The notes beneath the pieces were generated by a model. It ran no database searches. It saw only the letters and a program-made list of their open reading frames with translations, and was not told the origin of the DNA. Both the position numbers and the translations under genes were made by a program. From NCBI GenBank assembly GCA_021816565.1, contig JAKAXN010000146.1:1-10146 (forward strand): DNA of 10,146 nucleotides, written 5' to 3'. Below are positions 5,852 through 10,146 of this stretch, one piece after another (the first letter of the stretch is position 1; each line of letters begins with the position of its first letter). The stretch is from Actinomycetes bacterium. GTDB taxonomy: Bacteria; Actinomycetota; Acidimicrobiia; Acidimicrobiales; Palsa-688.

Positions 5852-6535
5852 ATGCCAGGCAGGCCCGTCAACGACATGGACCTGGTCCGTTGGAGCGAGG
5901 CTCTGGCCGGTATCGCGCGCACCGGGCTGGCCTTCACCCAGAGCCTCTACGAGCGGGAGCGCTTCGAGGAGGTGCTCAAGGTCGCGGCCGACATCCGGGT
6001 GGCTTCGGGTCATGACGAGGGCCGCTTCGATGAGCAGACGGTGGTCTCCGGCTGGCTCGACAGCGTCGACGCCGGCGTCGCCGGATACGTCACCCCGAAG
6101 GTGGCCGTCGGCGCCATAGTCGGCAACGAGCGGGGGGAGCTCCTGCTCATCCAGCGGGGGGACTCCGGCGTGTGGCTGTACCCGACCGGCTGGGCCGACA
6201 TCGGCTACTCCCCGGCGGAGGTCGTGGTCAAGGAGGTGGAGGAGGAGGCCGGCATCGTCGTCGAGCCGGTCCGGCTGGTCGCGGTGTTCGACGGGCTCCG
6301 GCTGGGCGCCCGGGGCCTGCCGTTCTACTCGCTGGTGTTCCACTGCCGGGCCGTCGGGGGGGAGTTGCGGGGCCACCCGCTCGAGACCCGCGACGTCGGA
6401 TGGTTCGCCGAGGACGCGCTGCCCGAGCCCCTGGCCGGGGCCGGTCGGTGGAAGGAGATGGCCTTCGAGGCCATCAGGGGGGAGCACTTCGACGTGGTGT
6501 TCGACTCCCCCCGGCCGGCCACCTGGCGGAGCTGA
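5852..6535 (+). CDS. Nudix hydrolase with Nudix_N-type N-terminal domain
   Basis: A 227-residue two-domain protein. Residues about 8-66 match the helical Nudix_N-type domain: LVRWSEALAGIARTGLAFT and YERERFEEVLKVA. A Nudix fold follows (about 80-215), beginning TPKVAVGAIVGNERGELLLIQR. The family hydrolyses nucleoside diphosphates linked to another moiety; relatives with this N-domain are usually called ADP-ribose or similar pyrophosphatases, but the substrate is not readable here. The Nudix box spans Gly113 to Ile135 and departs from GX5EX7REUXEEXGU at two positions: Tyr119 replaces the first Glu and Lys127 replaces the Arg. The metal-binding core Glu128, Glu131 and Glu132 is intact, so catalysis is still plausible. 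It starts at the ATG at 5852 behind a leaderless-type -10. The downstream unknown gene begins 4 bp after the stop, so the two form an operon. Confidence 0.9.
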   Translation: MPGRPVNDMDLVRWSEALAGIARTGLAFTQSLYERERFEEVLKVAADIRVASGHDEGRFDEQTVVSGWLDSVDAGVAGYVTPKVAVGAIVGNERGELLLIQRGDSGVWLYPTGWADIGYSPAEVVVKEVEEEAGIVVEPVRLVAVFDGLRLGARGLPFYSLVFHCRAVGGELRGHPLETRDVGWFAEDALPEPLAGAGRWKEMAFEAIRGEHFDVVFDSPRPATWRS

Positions 6536-6539
6536 GCGG

Positions 6540-7151
6540 GTGGCCTGGAAGTCGCTGACCCGCCGCCAGTCGCTGGTCGTGAAGCCGGCGTCCGAACGCA
6601 TAGGGCGCAAGGAGCTGGACACCCATCTGAAGGCCCTCGGCGGGGACGGCGAAGTGGCCCGCCGGCTCGACCGTGACGTCGACTCCGCACTCGCCTCGGT
6701 GCTGTCGCTCAGCCCCCTGACCGCCCCCATGGCCATCAACTACATGGACCGCCTGGCCCGGCCGGTGCCCACCCTGACCCCGGCCATCGGGGTGCAGCTC
6801 GTCGGGCGGACCTACGTGGCCCACCTGCGGGTGGAGCAGGACCCGGGCCGCTACGGGGCGGCGGACGTCCCGGTGCTCGGGACCCTCCCCGCCCTGAAGA
6901 AGGGCCGGCCCCCGCAGGACCTGCTGACCAGGGTGGTCAAGGCCAGCCGGCGCAACTTCGACTCGATCTGCGCCCTGACCCCGCCGGCGTGGGAGGGCTT
7001 CGCCTGGTGCCTGACCAAGCGGGCGCACGACAGCAGCTCGGGCCCCGACGAGCTGGTCCCGCTCGACGTCGTGGACGGCGTGGCCCGCTTCGCCTGGGTG
7101 CTGCGCCAGGTGGACCTGCACTACGGCCTCGAGCCGGAGCGGGCCGGCTAG
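6540..7151 (+). CDS. Unrecognised 203-residue protein, operon partner of the Nudix gene
   Basis: I do not recognise this family. It starts at GTG 6540, four bases after the Nudix stop, with GGAG at 6528-6531 eight bases upstream, so it is surely co-transcribed and probably coupled. The N-terminus is basic (WKSLTRRQSLVVKPASERIGRKELD). A central part has LSPLTAPMAINYMDRLARP (about 58-76) and GVQLVGRTYVAHLRVEQD. The C-terminal half has LLTRVVKASRRNFDSI, TPPAWEGFAWCLTKRAHD and VARFAWVLRQVDLHY. It has a single Cys, no signal peptide and no clear membrane segment. Conserved-looking Trp, Arg and Tyr positions suggest a soluble folded domain. Codon use matches the neighbours. Its TAG stop at 7149-7151 interlocks with the stop of the convergent gene. 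Confidence 0.75.
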   Translation: MAWKSLTRRQSLVVKPASERIGRKELDTHLKALGGDGEVARRLDRDVDSALASVLSLSPLTAPMAINYMDRLARPVPTLTPAIGVQLVGRTYVAHLRVEQDPGRYGAADVPVLGTLPALKKGRPPQDLLTRVVKASRRNFDSICALTPPAWEGFAWCLTKRAHDSSSGPDELVPLDVVDGVARFAWVLRQVDLHYGLEPERAG

Positions 7152-7639
7152 GCCTGGTCCGGCCGCCCCGGCTCCAGCTGGGCCAGGAGGTCGGCCACTA
7201 TCGACACGGCCCCCCCGCTGCGCTCCCAGGCCTCGGCGATGGGCTCGTGGTCCACCAGCCCCCAGGCGTCCGGCTCGATCCCGAGAGCGGCCGACGCCGC
7301 CGCAACGAGCGGCTGCGGCTCGATCTCGTCGTCGTAGGCGGCGAACACCTCCAGGCCGTCCCACAGCTGCTCGAGCGGGGCCGGCGGGGTCGCCCCGGTG
7401 GCCAGGGCCAGGGCGGTGGCCGAGAACAGGTCGTAGGTGCCGGTCCCCGGCGGTCGTCGGTAACCGGCCACCGGGTGGAGCCGCCACTCGAGGACGATCC
7501 CTCCGGGCCCGTCGTCGCGCAGCCACACCTGGGAGCCGTTGACGTAGGCGTCTACCGGCTCGCCGAAGCGGTCGTCGAGGGCGATGACCAGCTCGGGGGT
7601 GGCCCGCCACACCGCAGCAGGGACCAGTCGGCCCGCCAC
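7148..7639 (-). CDS. Unrecognised 163-residue acidic protein downstream of the PAC2 gene
   Basis: No family recognised. It starts at GTG 7639, whose G is also the last base of the PAC2 stop codon (TAGTG), so translation is very likely coupled; no Shine-Dalgarno is evident. The sequence is acidic and Ala/Pro-rich. Notable segments are WRATPELVIALDDRFGEPVDAY (about 11-32), VWLRDDGPGGIVLEWRLHPVAGY (38-60), GTYDLFSATALALATG (67-82) and LEQLWDGLEVFAAYDDEIE (89-107). GTG at 7639 is preferred over the long upstream extension, which is only a shadow of the PAC2 gene. Not membrane-associated by eye. Position implies a role connected to the PAC2 protein or simple co-regulation. Confidence 0.72.
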   Translation of the reverse strand: MAGRLVPAAVWRATPELVIALDDRFGEPVDAYVNGSQVWLRDDGPGGIVLEWRLHPVAGYRRPPGTGTYDLFSATALALATGATPPAPLEQLWDGLEVFAAYDDEIEPQPLVAAASAALGIEPDAWGLVDHEPIAEAWERSGGAVSIVADLLAQLEPGRPDQA

Positions 7640-8520
7640 TAGTCGCGGGGGTGGTTGCGGAGGAACCGCTCCACCTCGGCCGCCAGCTCGTCGACGCTGC
7701 CCAGCCGGATCCCGTCGGCCGCGATGGCCGGCGCTTCTTCCCACTCCGAGTCCTGCGCCTCCTCCAGCTGTGCCACGTAGGCGGCGGCGTCCTCGTCGTC
7801 GGCGATGCGCTCGCTGACCTGGCGCTCGTAGTCGTGGGCTGCGCTGCGCAGCTCGAGGGAGTCGACCGGGGCGCCGAGCAGGGCTGCGGACCGCTCCACC
7901 AGGGCCAGGGCCGCCTTGGGCGAGGGCAGCTGGTGGACGTAGTGGGGGACCGCCGCCCAGAACGAGGCGGTGGGGATGCCGGCCCGGCACAGCGTGTCGT
8001 GCAGGACCCCGACGATGCCGGTCGGTCCCTCGTAGGTGGGGGCTTCCAGCCCCAGCCGGTCGGCCAGCTCCCGGTCGTCGGTCGTGCCCGACACCTTGAC
8101 CGGCCGGGTGTGTGGGACATCGGCGAGCAGCGCCCCGAGGATCACGGCCAGCTCGGCCCGCACCCGCTGGGCCACCTCCACCAGCGCGGAGCTGAAGGTC
8201 CGCCACTTGAGCTGGGGCTCCACCCCCCGCACCAGCACCAGGTCGTGGCGGGAACCGGGGACCCGGGCGCCGAGCAGCTCGATGTCCGGCCACTCGATGA
8301 AGCGCCGGCCGTCGTCGCTCAGCTTCACATTGGGCCGGGTGACGGTGAAGTCGTAGAACTCCTCGGCGTCGATGGTGGCGAAGCGCTCCGCCTTCCAGGC
8401 CCGGGCCAGGTAGCTCAGGGCCAGGGAGGAGGCGTCTCCGGCGTCGTTCCAGCCCTCGAACGCGACGACCAGGAGCGGCCGGCGAAGCTCCGGTTCGTGC
8501 TCCCAGCGGACCAGTTCCAT
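7639..8520 (-). CDS. PAC2-family protein (proteasome assembly chaperone 2-like)
   Basis: A 293-residue PAC2-family protein. The family includes eukaryotic proteasome assembly chaperones and archaeal PbaB; actinobacterial members are common and functionally little understood. Signature segments: LLVVAFEGWNDAGDA (16-30), LVLVRGVEPQLKW (94-106), LGALLADVPHTRPVKVSG (128-145), PTYEGPTGIVGVLHD (161-175) and FWAAVPHYVHQLPSPKAAL (187-205). The C-terminal part (about 228-260) is highly charged and probably helical or coiled-coil (YERQVSERIADDEDAA). It starts at ATG 8520 with TACCGT 7 bp upstream, consistent with a leaderless transcript. It is divergent from lhr and overlaps the next gene by one base. 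No proteasome gene is in the window, so any link to the proteasome is family knowledge only. Confidence 0.9.
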   Translation of the reverse strand: MELVRWEHEPELRRPLLVVAFEGWNDAGDASSLALSYLARAWKAERFATIDAEEFYDFTVTRPNVKLSDDGRRFIEWPDIELLGARVPGSRHDLVLVRGVEPQLKWRTFSSALVEVAQRVRAELAVILGALLADVPHTRPVKVSGTTDDRELADRLGLEAPTYEGPTGIVGVLHDTLCRAGIPTASFWAAVPHYVHQLPSPKAALALVERSAALLGAPVDSLELRSAAHDYERQVSERIADDEDAAAYVAQLEEAQDSEWEEAPAIAADGIRLGSVDELAAEVERFLRNHPRD

Positions 8521-8527
8521 GTCCAGA

Positions 8528-8533
8528 ACGGTA
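8528..8533 (-). promoter_or_regulatory. -10 element of a leaderless promoter (PAC2 gene)
   Basis: On the - strand TACCGT ends exactly 7 bp before the ATG at 8520. There is no Shine-Dalgarno. The element shares the 67 bp divergent spacer with the lhr promoter; no clear -35 element or operator palindrome is visible. Confidence 0.65.
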
Positions 8534-8574
8534 TCTCGGGGCGCGCGACTACCGCAGTTGTCTCGCGTCACTCG

Positions 8575-8580
8575 TACCCT
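8575..8580 (+). promoter_or_regulatory. -10 element of a leaderless promoter (lhr)
   Basis: TACCCT ends exactly 7 bp before GTG 8588. This supports GTG 8588 as both transcription and translation start of the helicase gene. No -35 box is recognisable. It is divergent from the PAC2 promoter 42 bp away. Confidence 0.65.
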
Positions 8581-8587
8581 TCCGGGT

Positions 8588-10146
<1,559 letters not shown>

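Noticed and set aside
6474..8120. 548-codon - strand frame across the Nudix end, the unknown gene and part of the PAC2 region
   Set aside because: No domain pattern, low-complexity composition, and it is antisense to or out of frame with genes that show motifs and proper start/stop junctions.

Overview
This is a gene-dense, high-GC window with about eleven genes and almost no intergenic space. It looks chromosomal and actinobacterial. The points for that are very high GC with strong G/C third positions, GTG and TTG starts, start/stop overlaps, an actinobacterial-style PAC2 protein, an Lhr-type helicase, and leaderless-looking promoters in which a TANNNT hexamer lies exactly 7 bp before the start codon. 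A deep-branching lineage such as Acidimicrobiia fits the style, but the taxon is inference. I see no mobile element, phage gene, CRISPR array, tRNA or rRNA.

Left part, + strand (1-1785): the 3' end of an alanyl-tRNA editing (AlaX-type) gene overlaps a LarE-family PP-loop sulfur transferase carrying three putative cluster or sacrificial cysteines. That gene overlaps a 79-residue stand-alone NIL-domain protein, which overlaps a 154-residue conserved-looking protein of unknown function. All three junctions are ATGA, GTGA or TTGA overlaps, so this reads as one translationally coupled operon with a possible sulfur-metabolism theme.

Middle, - strand (1736-4407): an OmpR/PhoB-type response regulator and its HAMP/HisKA sensor kinase form a two-component operon whose kinase end overlaps the preceding gene convergently by 50 bp. 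Upstream lies a small cysteine-containing protein with a basic tail, ending in a clear GC-stem plus T8 terminator.

From 4472, + strand: a CoA-disulfide-reductase/NADH-oxidase-like flavoprotein, then a Nudix hydrolase with an N-terminal Nudix_N-type domain and a modified Nudix box, then an unrecognised 203-residue protein coupled to it. The unknown gene converges on a - strand pair, a PAC2-family protein followed by an unrecognised 163-residue protein. The two stop codons share one CTAG tetramer. The PAC2 gene is transcribed divergently from an Lhr-type large helicase that runs off the right edge.

Most of the window is housekeeping-like. The parts most worth a second look are the LarE-NIL-unknown operon, the repeated -10/7 bp/start architecture, the paired Nudix-box substitutions, and the small Cys protein beside a Cys-dependent flavoprotein.
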